Origin: Verrucomicrobiaceae bacterium | GTDB lineage: Bacteria > Verrucomicrobiota > Verrucomicrobiia > Verrucomicrobiales > Akkermansiaceae | Assembly: GCA_027485615.1 (NCBI GenBank) | Contig: JAIXQS010000073.1 | Location: 32,451-96,450 of the forward strand | Length of the DNA stretch: 64,000 nucleotides | Direction of reading: 5' to 3' | In this document: positions 7,463-16,730 of the stretch, one piece after another | Layout of the letters: each line of letters opens with the position of its first letter | Position numbering within the stretch: position 1 is the first letter of the stretch | The notes under the pieces: model-generated | What the model was told of the DNA's origin: nothing | What the model saw: the letters and a program-made list of their open reading frames with translations, nothing else | Databases searched by the model: none | Program-made: the position numbers and the translations under genes

Positions 7463-8767
7463 TCAGGCGATGTTTGCGGCGAGCCAGTCGCGGAACGGTT
7501 CCCAGTCCTTCGGCAGGGTCGTGGCCATCTTTTCCCTGTCGGCGAGGATGGCGAGACGCTCGGGAATTTCCACCATGCCTTTTCCGAGTTCCTCATCCAT
7601 GACGTCCGGAAATTTCGCGGGATGTGCTGTTGCAAGAGTGATGGTTGAACTGCCGGGATGGGTGGAATGCCATTGTTTCGCCGCAAGCCACCCGACAGCG
7701 GTATGGGGGCAGACTTCGTAGCCGTGGAGGGCTTTCATCTCGCGGATCGCCGCGCGGGTTTCCTCGTCGCCGAAGCTCATCCCGCTGACGGCGGATTTCA
7801 TCGCATCCCATGAGTTCCCGAAAAGGGTGGACATGCGGACGAAGTTCGAAGGCGCGCCGACATCCATCGCGTTCGAGATCGTGGCGACGCTGGGGCGCGG
7901 CGTGTAGGTGCCGGTTTCCAGATACGCGGGCACCACATCGTTGCGGTTCGTGGCCGCGAGGAAATGCCGGACGGGCAGGCCGAGCTTCATCGCGAGCAGA
8001 CCGGCGGTGAGGTTCCCGAAGTTCCCCGAAGGCACCACGAAGACGGGCTCCACGCCTTCGGAGAGCTGCCGTGCAGCGTGGATGTAGTAGAAGCTCTGCG
8101 GGACGAGGCGGGAGAGGTTGATCGAGTTCGCGGAGGTGAGGTTCATGCGCTCGGCGACCTCGCGCTCCAGGAAAGCTTTCTTCACCAGCGCCTGGCAATC
8201 GTCGAAGGTGCCCTCGATTTCCAGCGCCGTGATATTTCCGCCAAGGGCGGTGAGCTGCTTTTCCTGGAGGCCGGAGACCTTGCCCTTCGGATACAGGATG
8301 ATGACCCGCGTGCCGGGGACGTTGTGGAAAGCGGATGCCACCGCGCCGCCGGTGTCCCCGGAAGTGGCGACAAGGACAGTGAGTTCGCGGTTTTCACCTC
8401 GAGTGAGATGCGCCATCAGCCGCGCCATGAAGCGCGCGCCGAAGTCCTTGAACGCCAGTGTCGGCCCATGGAAAAGCTCCAGGATGTGATCGCCGGGCGC
8501 GAGGGTGACGACGGGTGCCTCGAAGGCCAGCGTGCCGTCCACGATCTCGCGCAGGTTTTCCTCCGGCACGTCCTCGCCGAAAAATGCGCCCGCGACGGCG
8601 AAGCCGATTTCCCCGAACGAAAGATCCCGCCATTTCCCCCAGAAGTCCGAGCCGAGAGCCGGCAGCGTGTTCGGCATGTAAAGCCCGTTGTCCGGCGGCA
8701 GCGAGCGCAGGATCGCTTCCTTGAGACCGACCTGATGGGAGAGGTTGTTGGTGGAGTGGTATTTCAC
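7463..8767 (-). CDS. thrC: Threonine synthase
   Basis: This 434-residue PLP enzyme converts O-phosphohomoserine to threonine. The start MKYHSTNNLSHQVGLKEAIL and the PLP-lysine motif LAFKDFGARF (K107) are diagnostic. A phosphate-binding VPSGNFGNLTAG segment and the ATSGDTGGAVASAF motif follow. Its length matches the thrC type with a Y-x-ST-x-N start. It lies 7 bp downstream of thrB on the same strand, so phosphohomoserine production and use are co-transcribed. Confidence 0.95.
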   Translation of the reverse strand: MKYHSTNNLSHQVGLKEAILRSLPPDNGLYMPNTLPALGSDFWGKWRDLSFGEIGFAVAGAFFGEDVPEENLREIVDGTLAFEAPVVTLAPGDHILELFHGPTLAFKDFGARFMARLMAHLTRGENRELTVLVATSGDTGGAVASAFHNVPGTRVIILYPKGKVSGLQEKQLTALGGNITALEIEGTFDDCQALVKKAFLEREVAERMNLTSANSINLSRLVPQSFYYIHAARQLSEGVEPVFVVPSGNFGNLTAGLLAMKLGLPVRHFLAATNRNDVVPAYLETGTYTPRPSVATISNAMDVGAPSNFVRMSTLFGNSWDAMKSAVSGMSFGDEETRAAIREMKALHGYEVCPHTAVGWLAAKQWHSTHPGSSTITLATAHPAKFPDVMDEELGKGMVEIPERLAILADREKMATTLPKDWEPFRDWLAANIA

Positions 8768-8774
8768 GCGAGAT

Positions 8775-9716
8775 TCACTTCACCACATGCACACCGCGCG
8801 GGTTGATCTTCGAGACGTGAACCTGGCAGTTCACGGGGATGGCGGTGAAGACCTTTTCCACTGCTGCTCCGACCTTGCGGGCGATTTCCTCGCCCTCGCA
8901 GAGCGCGAAGACGGAGGGGCCGGCTCCCGAGATCGAGAAACCGAGCGCTCCTGCGCCGAGGGCCGCGCGTTTCGCCTTGTAGAAATCGGGGATGAGCTTC
9001 TGGCGGCGCGGCTCGGCGATCACGTCGTGGATGGAGCGGGAAATGAGGCCGTAGTCTTCCTGGATCAGGCCGAGGATGAGGCCGCCGAGGTTGCCGATCT
9101 GCTGGGTGGCGTTCACGAGCGGGATTTCCTTGGGGAGGATCTCGCGCGCGACCTTGGTCAGGATTTCAATATCCGGATGCACGACGGCGGCCCATAGGTT
9201 CGCGGGCGCGGGGATCTGGGCGATGTCGAGTTCCTCGTTGGAGCGGATGAAAACGATGCCGCCAAGCAGGCAGGGACCGACGTTGTCCGCGTGCCATGCG
9301 CCGTCCGCCGAGGCCTCGCCGGCCATCGCGAAAGGCAGGAGCTGGCGTTTCGAAAGCGGCTCGCCGATGAGCTTGTTGACCGCGTAGGCGCCCGCCACCG
9401 CCGAGGCGGACGAAGAACCGAGGCCGGAGCCGAAGGGCATTTTCTTGTGGATCTCCATCTCAATGCCGCGATCCAGCATACCGAGGTGCTTGAGGAGATC
9501 GAGAGCGGCCACGCCTGCCGTGTTCTGCGAAGGCTCCTTGGGAAGCTTCCCGCCATCTCCAGTGATCTTGGTGATCTGGAGGCCGGGTTTGTTGGAATTG
9601 CGGACGACGATCTCATCGCCTGGCGAGTCGATGGCGAAGCCGAGCACATCGTATCCGCAGGCGACGTTGGCGACGGTGGCGGGGGCGAAGACCCGTATTT
9701 CCTGGTTGGCTGACAT
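8775..9716 (-). CDS. thrB: Homoserine kinase (GHMP family)
   Basis: This 313-residue GHMP kinase phosphorylates homoserine. It shows the N-terminal VFAPATVANVACGYDVLGFA motif and the ATP-binding glycine/serine loop PFGSGLGSSSASAVAGAYAV (from about residue 94). The C-terminal motif GFSISGAGPSVFALCE is also present. It forms an operon with thrC, 7 bp away. The MBL-fold gene lies 83 bp upstream on the same strand and may share the transcript. No leader peptide or attenuator is evident in front of thrB. Confidence 0.95.
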   Translation of the reverse strand: MSANQEIRVFAPATVANVACGYDVLGFAIDSPGDEIVVRNSNKPGLQITKITGDGGKLPKEPSQNTAGVAALDLLKHLGMLDRGIEMEIHKKMPFGSGLGSSSASAVAGAYAVNKLIGEPLSKRQLLPFAMAGEASADGAWHADNVGPCLLGGIVFIRSNEELDIAQIPAPANLWAAVVHPDIEILTKVAREILPKEIPLVNATQQIGNLGGLILGLIQEDYGLISRSIHDVIAEPRRQKLIPDFYKAKRAALGAGALGFSISGAGPSVFALCEGEEIARKVGAAVEKVFTAIPVNCQVHVSKINPRGVHVVK

Positions 9717-9799
9717 GATGTTTTCCCCTGCGAAAGGGGCGGCAGTCTGAATCGGATCAGATCACGATATCAAGCCCGACTTTGTCCGCAATATCCGGC

Positions 9800-11197
9800 T
9801 CAGAATTCGGTTTCCGAGCCCAGCTTTCCGATCCCGACGTTACCGCCCGCGCCGTTCAGGGCGGCCTGGAGGCTTTGGGCGGAATCGGGTTCGCCATGGA
9901 CAAGCCATGTCCTGGTCTTAGGGCCGGTGATGCGAGCGTAGTAATCGAGCAGCTCCGAGTGGTCGGCATGGCCGGAAAAGGAGTCGATGGTCTCGATGTG
10001 CGCGCGTACATGGAAAGTGTCGCCGAGGATGTTGACGTCCTTCGCGCCGTCGCGGATTTTCCTGCCCAGGGTCCCTTCGGCGCAGTAGCCGACGAAAAGA
10101 ATGGTCGTCTTTGGGTTCTCGATGTTGTTGCGGAGGTGATGGAGGATGCGTCCGGCTTCGCACATGCCGGAGGCGGAAATGATGATCGCCACTCCCTCGA
10201 TGTCGTTGAGTTCCTTGGAGCCTTTGACGGAACGGACGAGAGTCAGCTCCTCGAAGCCGAACGGGTTCTGCTTCTCGAAGAGCGTGCGATAGACCTCGTC
10301 GCTGAATGACTCGGGGTGCAGGCGGTAGATCTCGGTGGCGCTCACAGCAAGCGGGCTGTCCACGTAGACGGGGATGTGCGGGATCTGGTTTTTGAGAAGA
10401 AGATCGTTGAGGTAGAAGAGAATCTGCTGTGTCCGCTCGACCGCGAAGGCAGGGATGAGGATTTTGCCTCCGCGCCTCACGGCCTGCCGGATCACATCGG
10501 CAAAGCGGTCGTCGATGCCCGGCGCCATGTCGTGCTCGCGGCCCCCATACGTGCTTTCCATCAGGAGGAAATCGACATCCTCCACCGGCACGGGATCGCG
10601 CAGCACCTCGTTGTTGCCCCTGCCCACATCTCCGGAAAAAAGGAAACGCTTCTTGCTGGAGTCGGACTGATCCGTGACGTCGAGGATGATCTGGGCACTG
10701 CCAAGAATGTGCCCTGCATCGACAAAAGTGAGTTCCACCCCGTCGGAGATCATGATGGGCCTTTCGTAACCGATGGTGACGAACTGCCTCAGGCATTTCT
10801 CGGCGTCGATTTCATCGTATAGCGGCTCCACCTGATCCAGACCCTTCCGGACGCGGTGCTTGTTGAGCCAGTCGATGTCGCTTTCCTGGATGCGGGCGCA
10901 ATCGCGGAGCATGATCTGGCACAGGTCACGGGTCGCGTTGGTGGCGAAGACCGATCCCTTGAAGCCCTTCTTGGAAAGGTTCGGCAGGTTTCCGCTATGG
11001 TCGATGTGCGCGTGGGAAAGCACCACCACATCCACCGACGCGGGATCGAAGTGAGGGAAGCAGCAGTTGATCTCATACGCGTCCTTGCGATGCCCTTGGT
11101 AGAGACCGCAATCCAGAAGGATGCGCTTGCCGTTGATTTCCAGCAGATGCTGCGAGCCCGTGGTCGTTCCCGCCGCTCCGCAAAACTTGAGTTTCAT
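9800..11197 (-). CDS. Beta-CASP MBL-fold RNA metallo-hydrolase (CPSF/YSH1-like)
   Basis: This 465-residue metallo-beta-lactamase-fold protein carries the zinc motif SHAHIDHSGNLP. A beta-CASP insert contains LLMESTYGGREH, IPAFAVERTQQILFYL, SASGMCEAGRILHHL and a C-terminal SGHADHSELLDY. Such proteins are predicted RNA endo/exonucleases related to CPSF-73; no substrate can be assigned. The frame opens at 11317, but I start at the ATG at 11197 because MKLKFCGAAGTTTGSQHLLE is the conserved beginning and an AGGGAGAGGA sequence sits about 9 nt upstream. A short zinc-ribbon gene precedes it by about 60 bp. Confidence 0.9.
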   Translation of the reverse strand: MKLKFCGAAGTTTGSQHLLEINGKRILLDCGLYQGHRKDAYEINCCFPHFDPASVDVVVLSHAHIDHSGNLPNLSKKGFKGSVFATNATRDLCQIMLRDCARIQESDIDWLNKHRVRKGLDQVEPLYDEIDAEKCLRQFVTIGYERPIMISDGVELTFVDAGHILGSAQIILDVTDQSDSSKKRFLFSGDVGRGNNEVLRDPVPVEDVDFLLMESTYGGREHDMAPGIDDRFADVIRQAVRRGGKILIPAFAVERTQQILFYLNDLLLKNQIPHIPVYVDSPLAVSATEIYRLHPESFSDEVYRTLFEKQNPFGFEELTLVRSVKGSKELNDIEGVAIIISASGMCEAGRILHHLRNNIENPKTTILFVGYCAEGTLGRKIRDGAKDVNILGDTFHVRAHIETIDSFSGHADHSELLDYYARITGPKTRTWLVHGEPDSAQSLQAALNGAGGNVGIGKLGSETEF

Positions 11198-11258
11198 ATG
11201 AAATGATCCTCTCCCTGCGCGAGCCCGAAGCAACGAAAAAAGCTTGTTAGAAGCCGAC

Positions 11259-11486
11259 TCAGAAAAGGTCATCCGCCGTAACGGAGCGCTGTTCGCGGCT
11301 GCCGAGCAAGACTGCATGCGTCACCACCGAATGGAGCTCCGCATCGAAACGGAAGCTATGGCAGTTCGGGCAGATCGCGGTGGCTTTCCCAACAATCGAA
11401 TCGCAACCCTCGCAAACCTTATAATTCGAGGGGTTCGAGGCGATCTTAGCTGCGGTTTCCGCGCGGTTGGGTGGTGGTGTCTGCAT
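11259..11486 (-). CDS. Small single zinc-ribbon protein
   Basis: This 75-residue protein has a central zinc ribbon C-x2-C ... C-x2-C (VCEGCDSIVGKATAICPNCH). The spacing fits one Zn ion. Helical or disordered flanks surround it, and the C-terminus is SREQRSVTADDLF. It is encoded between rpsT and the beta-CASP nuclease on the same strand, a position compatible with an accessory RNA-binding role, but this is inference. No closer family is recognised. Confidence 0.75.
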   Translation of the reverse strand: MQTPPPNRAETAAKIASNPSNYKVCEGCDSIVGKATAICPNCHSFRFDAELHSVVTHAVLLGSREQRSVTADDLF

Positions 11487-11498
11487 GGCTGGGGCAAG

Positions 11499-11529
11499 GA
11501 AAAAGCGGCACCGGTTGTCCGGCCCGCTT
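11499..11529 (-). terminator. Probable rho-independent terminator of rpsT
   Basis: On the minus strand AAGCGG-G-CCGG, loop ACAA, CCGG-TG-CCGCTT forms a strong hairpin followed by a short T run (A residues at 11500-11504 on the plus strand). It lies 40 bp past the rpsT stop and just before the zinc-ribbon gene. Confidence 0.7.
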
Positions 11530-11567
11530 GTGTTTCTTCGGGAAAACCCCGGAGCCGAAAATGCCGG

Positions 11568-11831
11568 TCAGGCGATCGCGGCAAGCGCTTTTGCGGTCTT
11601 GCTCTTGAGGTTCGCCGCCTTGTTCGGATGGATCAGGTTGCGCTTGGCCGCCTTGTCCACCACGGAGGAGAACTCGGAAGCCGCTTTGGCGGCTGCGTCC
11701 TTGTCGCCGGAGCCGATCGCGGCGATGGCTTTCTTACGGACCGTCTTCATGCGGGATTTCTCGGCGCGGTTGCGCTCGGTACGTACGACGGTCTGGCGGT
11801 TGCGCTTGATTGAGGATTTATGGTTGGCCAT
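11568..11831 (-). CDS. rpsT: 30S ribosomal protein S20
   Basis: This 87-residue, strongly basic helical protein binds 16S rRNA in the small subunit. It begins MANHKSSIKRNRQTVVRTER and contains RAEKSRMKTVRKKAIAA. It ends in an NLIHPNKAANLKSKTAKALA helix, as S20 proteins do. It is monocistronic or leads a short transcript, with a hairpin terminator immediately downstream. Confidence 0.97.
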   Translation of the reverse strand: MANHKSSIKRNRQTVVRTERNRAEKSRMKTVRKKAIAAIGSGDKDAAAKAASEFSSVVDKAAKRNLIHPNKAANLKSKTAKALAAIA

Positions 11832-11938
11832 GGTATTAAAAATTCGTTTTGTCTTGCCCCGTGTGGGTATTCATGGGGGCGGGATGCTAGAGGAGGTGGG
11901 ATATTTGTGTCAAGCTGATGTTTTCGGAAAAACCGCGC

Positions 11939-12526
11939 TCAACGGGCGACGATGTTGTTATTCTTGGGAGCGACCGAGGCAGGTAGTGAACCGCGCACTA
12001 CATAGACGTCCGCGCCCTGCCCCACACGGTCGTAAAGATCCACGATGTCGCGGCATCCCATGCGGATGCAGCCATAGGAGGCAGGCGTTCCGAGACGGTT
12101 CATTTCAGGAGTCCCATGGATGTAGATAAAACGGCGGAAAGCGTTGCGGTTGTTTGAATCCGTTCCAGCCAGCCACAGGATGCGGCTGACAATCGGATCA
12201 CGCCCCGGTGCGTTCGGCTTTAACACCTCGCCGGTGGGGCGGCGGCTCTTGAAAACCGCGCCTGGAGGGGATCCGGAACCAATTTTCTTTGCGACCTTCA
12301 TCTTTCCAAGCGGGGTGCGGTTGGAGCCGGGCTGGTCACCGAGGCCGAATTTGGAAGTGGAGATTTTGTAGGCCTTGATCGGTTGCCCGTCCCGGACAAG
12401 CAGCATTTTCTGGTCACGAACACTGACGATCATCTTGTTGCTGCTGTCGAAGGAGGGGCCGCAACTGTTCAGGAACGGGATAATGCTAATGAGGGGGAGA
12501 AGAAGGCGGGTGATACCTCTTTTCAT
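11939..12526 (-). CDS. L,D-transpeptidase lipoprotein (YkuD family)
   Basis: This 195-residue protein starts with a lipoprotein signal sequence whose lipobox is LNSC (Cys22). It carries the YkuD catalytic signature: a histidine in YIHGTPE and the cysteine in SYGCIRMGC (about residues 135-160). YkuD enzymes make 3-3 peptidoglycan crosslinks or attach proteins to the wall; the lipobox places it at the outer or inner membrane facing the periplasm. It begins 4 bp after the stop of the upstream GT2 gene, so the two are probably co-expressed. Confidence 0.92.
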   Translation of the reverse strand: MKRGITRLLLPLISIIPFLNSCGPSFDSSNKMIVSVRDQKMLLVRDGQPIKAYKISTSKFGLGDQPGSNRTPLGKMKVAKKIGSGSPPGAVFKSRRPTGEVLKPNAPGRDPIVSRILWLAGTDSNNRNAFRRFIYIHGTPEMNRLGTPASYGCIRMGCRDIVDLYDRVGQGADVYVVRGSLPASVAPKNNNIVAR

Positions 12527-12529
12527 GGG

Positions 12530-14044
12530 TCAGTGTGGATCGGAAAGGTTGGTGGCTGGCGTTTCGACGGATTTGGGACTGGAAACGGAAGGCAGCATTC
12601 GTGCCAGTGATGCGGTGGATGTGTAGAAGAACCCGATCGGGAATGGAAGCAGGAGGATCGCGGAAGACCAGCGTCCCTGCATCGCCGCCTCAATGACCAC
12701 GAAAAGGAAAAAACAGCCGAATAGGAACTCAACGAACGGCGTAAGGGTTTTCATCGCCTTGTAGCTGCTCTTTTTCCAATCCGAATTTTTCAGCTCTACA
12801 CCGTATTTCGGCGTTCGGATGAAGGCCGTCTGATGGTTGCAAAGCGCCTCGATCACGGCTTTCGCGTTGGTGATCGACATCCCGATGCCGAGTGCGAGAA
12901 GCAGAGGGAGGTAAGGGATTTCCTTCCACCATGTGTCAGGGCGGAGCGCCTTCTGTGATGTGAGATAGAACAGCAGCACCGAGACCGAGGCGAAGAAGAA
13001 GATGGGTATGTTGATGATGTAGTAGGTGAGCGCCCCGAAATCGGGATGGGCATGCTGGCTCGGGTAGATCAGGAAGCAGAGGCAGATCAGGAGCAGGTAG
13101 GCGAAGTTCGAGGTGAGGTGGGCGGTGGCCTCCATTTTCACGAACAGGGGCACTTTGCTCTTCCAGATGGCGGGCAGCACCTTTTTGCAAACCTGAATGG
13201 AACCCTTCGTCCAGCGGTGCTGCTGGCTCTTGAATCCGTCCATGTCCACGGGAAGTTCGGCGGGCGTTTCCACATCGTTGAGGAAAATGAAGCGCCACCC
13301 CTTCAGCTGAGCGCGATAGCTGAGATCCATGTCCTCGGTGAGGGTATCGTGCTCCCAGCCGCCGGCATCGGCGATGCAGGATTTCCTCCAGATGCCGGCT
13401 GTGCCGTTGAAGGTGAAGAAGCGTCCGGAACGGTTGCGTGCGGTCTGTTCGAGTTCAAGGTGCCCGTCGAGGAACATCGCCTGGATGCGGGTGAGGACGT
13501 TGTAGGTGCGGTTCAGGTGACCCCAGCGGGTCTGTATCATTCCAATCTTATCATCTGAGAAATAATGGATCGTCTTCTTGAGGACATCGGCGTTCGGGAC
13601 GAAATCGGCATCAAGAATGAAGAGATACTCACCCTTCGCATAAAGAGTGCCGTTTTCCAAGGCACCCGCCTTGTAGCCGGTGCGGTCCGTGCGATGGATG
13701 TGCTCGGCATCAAAGCCCTGCGCAACGAGGCGCGCGATCCCGGAGCGGCAGATTTCCACGGTGCCATCCGTGGAGTCGTCGAGAAGCTGGATCTGGATTT
13801 TGTCCTTGGGATAATCGATCTTGGCGACGGAATCCAAAAGGCGATCCACCACGTGCATCTCATTGAAAACAGGGAGCTGGATGGTCACCAGCGGCAGTTC
13901 CTCGAATTCCCGCAACGGCACAGGCTTGTTGCGCGAGTGCTTCAGGTAGAGGAAAATGATCGTGAGGCGATGCGAGCCGTAACCGGCCAACCCGATCAAA
14001 ACGGTAATGTAAGCGAAATACCAAATAGGTGATGTGATGTCCAT
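12530..14044 (-). CDS. Membrane family 2 glycosyltransferase (cellulose synthase-like)
   Basis: This 504-residue protein has one N-terminal transmembrane helix and a GT2 catalytic domain with DDSTDGT (about residue 89), DADFVPN (about 145), [14 protein letters not shown] (about 238) and the processivity motif QQHRW (about 273). Four or more C-terminal membrane helices follow. It resembles the CESA_CaSu group that makes or exports beta-linked polysaccharides or glycosylates lipids; the polymer cannot be named. It is paired with the L,D-transpeptidase gene, so an envelope polysaccharide role is plausible. A repeated TTGACA sequence on the minus strand (14146-14173) could serve as its -35 region. 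Confidence 0.88.
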   Translation of the reverse strand: MDITSPIWYFAYITVLIGLAGYGSHRLTIIFLYLKHSRNKPVPLREFEELPLVTIQLPVFNEMHVVDRLLDSVAKIDYPKDKIQIQLLDDSTDGTVEICRSGIARLVAQGFDAEHIHRTDRTGYKAGALENGTLYAKGEYLFILDADFVPNADVLKKTIHYFSDDKIGMIQTRWGHLNRTYNVLTRIQAMFLDGHLELEQTARNRSGRFFTFNGTAGIWRKSCIADAGGWEHDTLTEDMDLSYRAQLKGWRFIFLNDVETPAELPVDMDGFKSQQHRWTKGSIQVCKKVLPAIWKSKVPLFVKMEATAHLTSNFAYLLLICLCFLIYPSQHAHPDFGALTYYIINIPIFFFASVSVLLFYLTSQKALRPDTWWKEIPYLPLLLALGIGMSITNAKAVIEALCNHQTAFIRTPKYGVELKNSDWKKSSYKAMKTLTPFVEFLFGCFFLFVVIEAAMQGRWSSAILLLPFPIGFFYTSTASLARMLPSVSSPKSVETPATNLSDPH

Positions 14045-14772
14045 TAGGCTTGTTGATATGGATTAAAAAGGCTGGTAACTGATTGCAGATTACGGAATGG
14101 GGAGCCTCAGATCGAGAAATGCGGGCTTTATTCGCCTGCGGCGCATGTCAACGGAGCTGTAATACCTTGTCAAGCCTAGAAGTGGTTTCAAAAGTCTTAC
14201 AAAGACCGTAATGCATGCGCTTTTTGGAAAAAACGCCTTAGGCCGAGGTCATGCGCTTTACTTGGACAGCACCCGATCCAGGGACTCGTGCTTCTTCGGC
14301 GGGGTCAGCCCGAGCTTCACCTTCAACGGCCCGCAGATCGACGGGGATCGCGCCGGCATCAGCGCACAGGTCACCCCCGCTGTCCGAAGCCACGCATTCT
14401 AAGACGGCCATATCGGCAACTTGGACTCCGGCTACTGTCCCCGAATACATAACGACGATTCACGGCGCACGTCACGCAGTGGCAAATTCACGGCTGATTC
14501 ACCGATAAAAATGACCGGGAATGGGTGCGGCCAGTCTCAACTTTCTCAAGAAGTAGGATTGCACGGGATAGGATCAGTGCGGGTTCTGGCCGATAAGATC
14601 CTGTGACTGGGAGCTGATAGGAGTTACGTTTGCCTACAACCAGGCAACGAGTCCCCGTTAACAACGATGCCCTTATTGTTCCGGAAAATCATGGAACCGG
14701 AAAACTTTCGGGTTTCACCGCATGCCACCCGCAGCCATAGCCGTTTACCAACGGTAGATTGGCAAGTAGATA
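14045..14772. other. Long unexplained intergenic region
   Basis: There are 728 bp without a convincing gene. The 14045-14175 part is the upstream region of the GT2 gene and holds two minus-strand TTGACA words, but no good -10 box at the ideal distance. From 14220 to 14610 the plus frame starting at 14211 reads FGGVSPSFTFNGPQIDGDRA, hits a TAG near 14400, and resumes in the same frame. This hints at a dead gene, but no family is recognisable. I see no tRNA, tmRNA, RNase P or 6S pattern. Confidence 0.5.
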
Positions 14773-15468
14773 TCACTTTTTGGTGAGCACGATGTCCTTG
14801 AATTGGACTTTCATCGGCGGGCCGGCATGCATCTGGAGCGCGATGACGCCGGTCTTGGGAGCCTCGGCGGTGTTGTCGGTGACATCGACGGTGAGGAGGC
14901 CGTTGATGTATTGCTTCACGTTCGCGCCTGCCGCGACGATCTTGAATTCGTTCCAGTCGTCTTTCCTGATGGCGGCCTGGATCTCCTTGCTGTCGCCGGT
15001 TTTTCCGGTGACCTCCAGCTTCGGCTTGGCGGGCGTGTCGCCCTGCGAGATGAGGACCTGTTCGCCGCGCTGGGCGAGGATGCCGCGGCCCTTTTCCTCA
15101 TAGAGGATGCCGCTATAGTTGTCGCCGTATTCGAAATCCGCCTGATATCCGCCCACGATGAACTTCTCCGCGTCGATCACCTTGCTGCGGTATTGGATGC
15201 CGCTGTTGGTGTATTTCTTGTCGTCGCCCGGCGTCATCCTGAACTTGAGCGTGAGGGTGAAATCGGAAGCCTCGCCGCCTTTCCAGATGATGAAGGTGTT
15301 ATGGGGAACGGGGTTCTCGGGAGTGGATTTCCCGGTGAGGGCGCCGTCCTGGACGGACCAGAATTTCGCGTCGCCTTCCCAGCCGGTGAGGTCTTTGCCG
15401 TTGAAGAGCTGGGTTTCCTCCGCAGATGCGAGGGAGGCGAGAAGAGCGAGGGTCAGGATCGGTTTCAT
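14773..15468 (-). CDS. Secreted DUF1080 (3-keto-disaccharide hydrolase) protein
   Basis: This 231-residue protein has a cleavable signal peptide (MKPILTLALLASLASA) followed by a DUF1080 concanavalin-like beta-sandwich. Typical motifs are LFNGKDLTGWEGDAKFW, GIQYRSKVIDAEKFIVGGYQ and a C-terminal MQMHAGPPMKVQFKDIVL. Recent work links members to hydrolysis of 3-keto-glycosides in the periplasm, and they are strongly expanded in Verrucomicrobiota and Planctomycetota. It lies 42 bp downstream of tyrS on the same strand, with no obvious metabolic link. Confidence 0.9.
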   Translation of the reverse strand: MKPILTLALLASLASAEETQLFNGKDLTGWEGDAKFWSVQDGALTGKSTPENPVPHNTFIIWKGGEASDFTLTLKFRMTPGDDKKYTNSGIQYRSKVIDAEKFIVGGYQADFEYGDNYSGILYEEKGRGILAQRGEQVLISQGDTPAKPKLEVTGKTGDSKEIQAAIRKDDWNEFKIVAAGANVKQYINGLLTVDVTDNTAEAPKTGVIALQMHAGPPMKVQFKDIVLTKK

Positions 15469-15509
15469 GGTTGCTGTTAAACGGTTAATAAACGGTTAAG
15501 GCGGGATTT

Positions 15510-16688
15510 TTATTTCAGGCGGACGGCGTGTTTCTTGGAAAGTTTCAGGACATCGCCGGGCTGCGTGGCGACGGACGCGGCGGGATCGGTGAGTTTCTCG
15601 CCGTTGAGCTGGACGGAGCCGGATTGGATGAACTGCTTGCGAAGCTCGCCGTTCGATTTCTCGATGCCGAAGGCGGTGAGGAAGGCGTAGGCGGTGAGGC
15701 TGAGGACGGTGGAATCGGCAGGCACGCTAATTTCCGGGAGCTCAGCGGCGGTGAGGTCTTTCTTGGAGAAACGCGTGTCCCAATCCTCCCGCGCAGCCGT
15801 GCCCGCCTCCGCGCCGTGGTAGCGGGCGGTGAGTTTCTCCGCGAGGGACTTCTTAGAATCCATGGGATGCGAGGAGGGATCGCGTTTTTCCCCGAGGAGG
15901 AGCAGGTAGTAGCGATCCATGAGTTCGTCGGAGACGGACATGATCTTGCCGAACATTTCCTGCGGCGGCTCGGAGACGCCGATGTAGTTGCCGTAGGATT
16001 TCGACATCTTCTTCACCCCGTCGAGTCCCTCGAGGAGCGGCATGACCATGACCACCTGCTGGGGCTGACCCTCGGCCTTCTGCATGTCGCGGCCGACGAG
16101 GATATTGAAAAGCTGGTCGGTGCCGCCGAGTTCGACATCGGCGCGGATCTCGACGGAATCCCAGCCCTGCATGACGGGATATTGGAGCTCGTGGAGGCGG
16201 ACTTCCTGGCCGGAATCAAGGCGGTTGCGAAAGTCCTCGCGCTGGAGCATCTGCTGGAGGGTGACGCGGGCGTTGAGCTTGAGGATTTCCTCGTAGCTCA
16301 TTTTCCGGAACCAATCACCGTTGTAAACGATCTCGGTTTTCGAGCGATCGAGGATCTTGAAGGCTTGCTCGGTGTAGGTGGCGGCGTTCGACAAGACCTC
16401 ATCGCGGGTGAGCGGCGGGCGGGTGACGGAGCGACCCGAGGGATCGCCGATGGTGGCTGTAAAATCCCCGATGAGAAGGACAGCCTGGTGGCCGAGCATT
16501 TGGAACTGGCGGAGTTTCTCGATGACGACCGTGTGGCCGAAGTGAATGTCCGGCGCGGTGGGATCGACTCCGAGCTTGATGCGCAGCGGGCGACCGAGGC
16601 TCAGTTTCTCAAGGAGCTCCTTTTCGGAAAGGGTTTTCGCGGCGCCCGCCGTGAGTTGGCCGAGCTGTTGTTCCGGGGTGAGTGACAT
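15510..16688 (-). CDS. tyrS: Tyrosyl-tRNA synthetase
   Basis: This 392-residue class I synthetase charges tRNA-Tyr. It has the GVDPTAPDIHFGHTV (HIGH-equivalent) motif, tyrosine-binding GGTDQLFN, and the KMSKS loop KKMSKSYGNYIG. A C-terminal S4 RNA-binding domain ends in QLNGEKLTDPAA. I start at MSLTPEQQLG (ATG at 16688); the 13 extra residues in the longest frame are not conserved. The short type with HFGH resembles the TyrZ-like lineage. It lies downstream of the Ser/Thr kinase, separated by 42 bp. Confidence 0.95.
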   Translation of the reverse strand: MSLTPEQQLGQLTAGAAKTLSEKELLEKLSLGRPLRIKLGVDPTAPDIHFGHTVVIEKLRQFQMLGHQAVLLIGDFTATIGDPSGRSVTRPPLTRDEVLSNAATYTEQAFKILDRSKTEIVYNGDWFRKMSYEEILKLNARVTLQQMLQREDFRNRLDSGQEVRLHELQYPVMQGWDSVEIRADVELGGTDQLFNILVGRDMQKAEGQPQQVVMVMPLLEGLDGVKKMSKSYGNYIGVSEPPQEMFGKIMSVSDELMDRYYLLLLGEKRDPSSHPMDSKKSLAEKLTARYHGAEAGTAAREDWDTRFSKKDLTAAELPEISVPADSTVLSLTAYAFLTAFGIEKSNGELRKQFIQSGSVQLNGEKLTDPAASVATQPGDVLKLSKKHAVRLK

Positions 16689-16730
16689 GCGTTCGGAGGG
16701 AATGCCGCAAGCAGGGTGACGGGTCAAGGA

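Noticed and set aside
14251..14508. 85-residue plus-strand frame in the long intergenic region
   Set aside because: Low-complexity Ser/Thr/Ala/Arg composition, no ribosome binding site and no recognisable motif; treated as non-coding or dead DNA.
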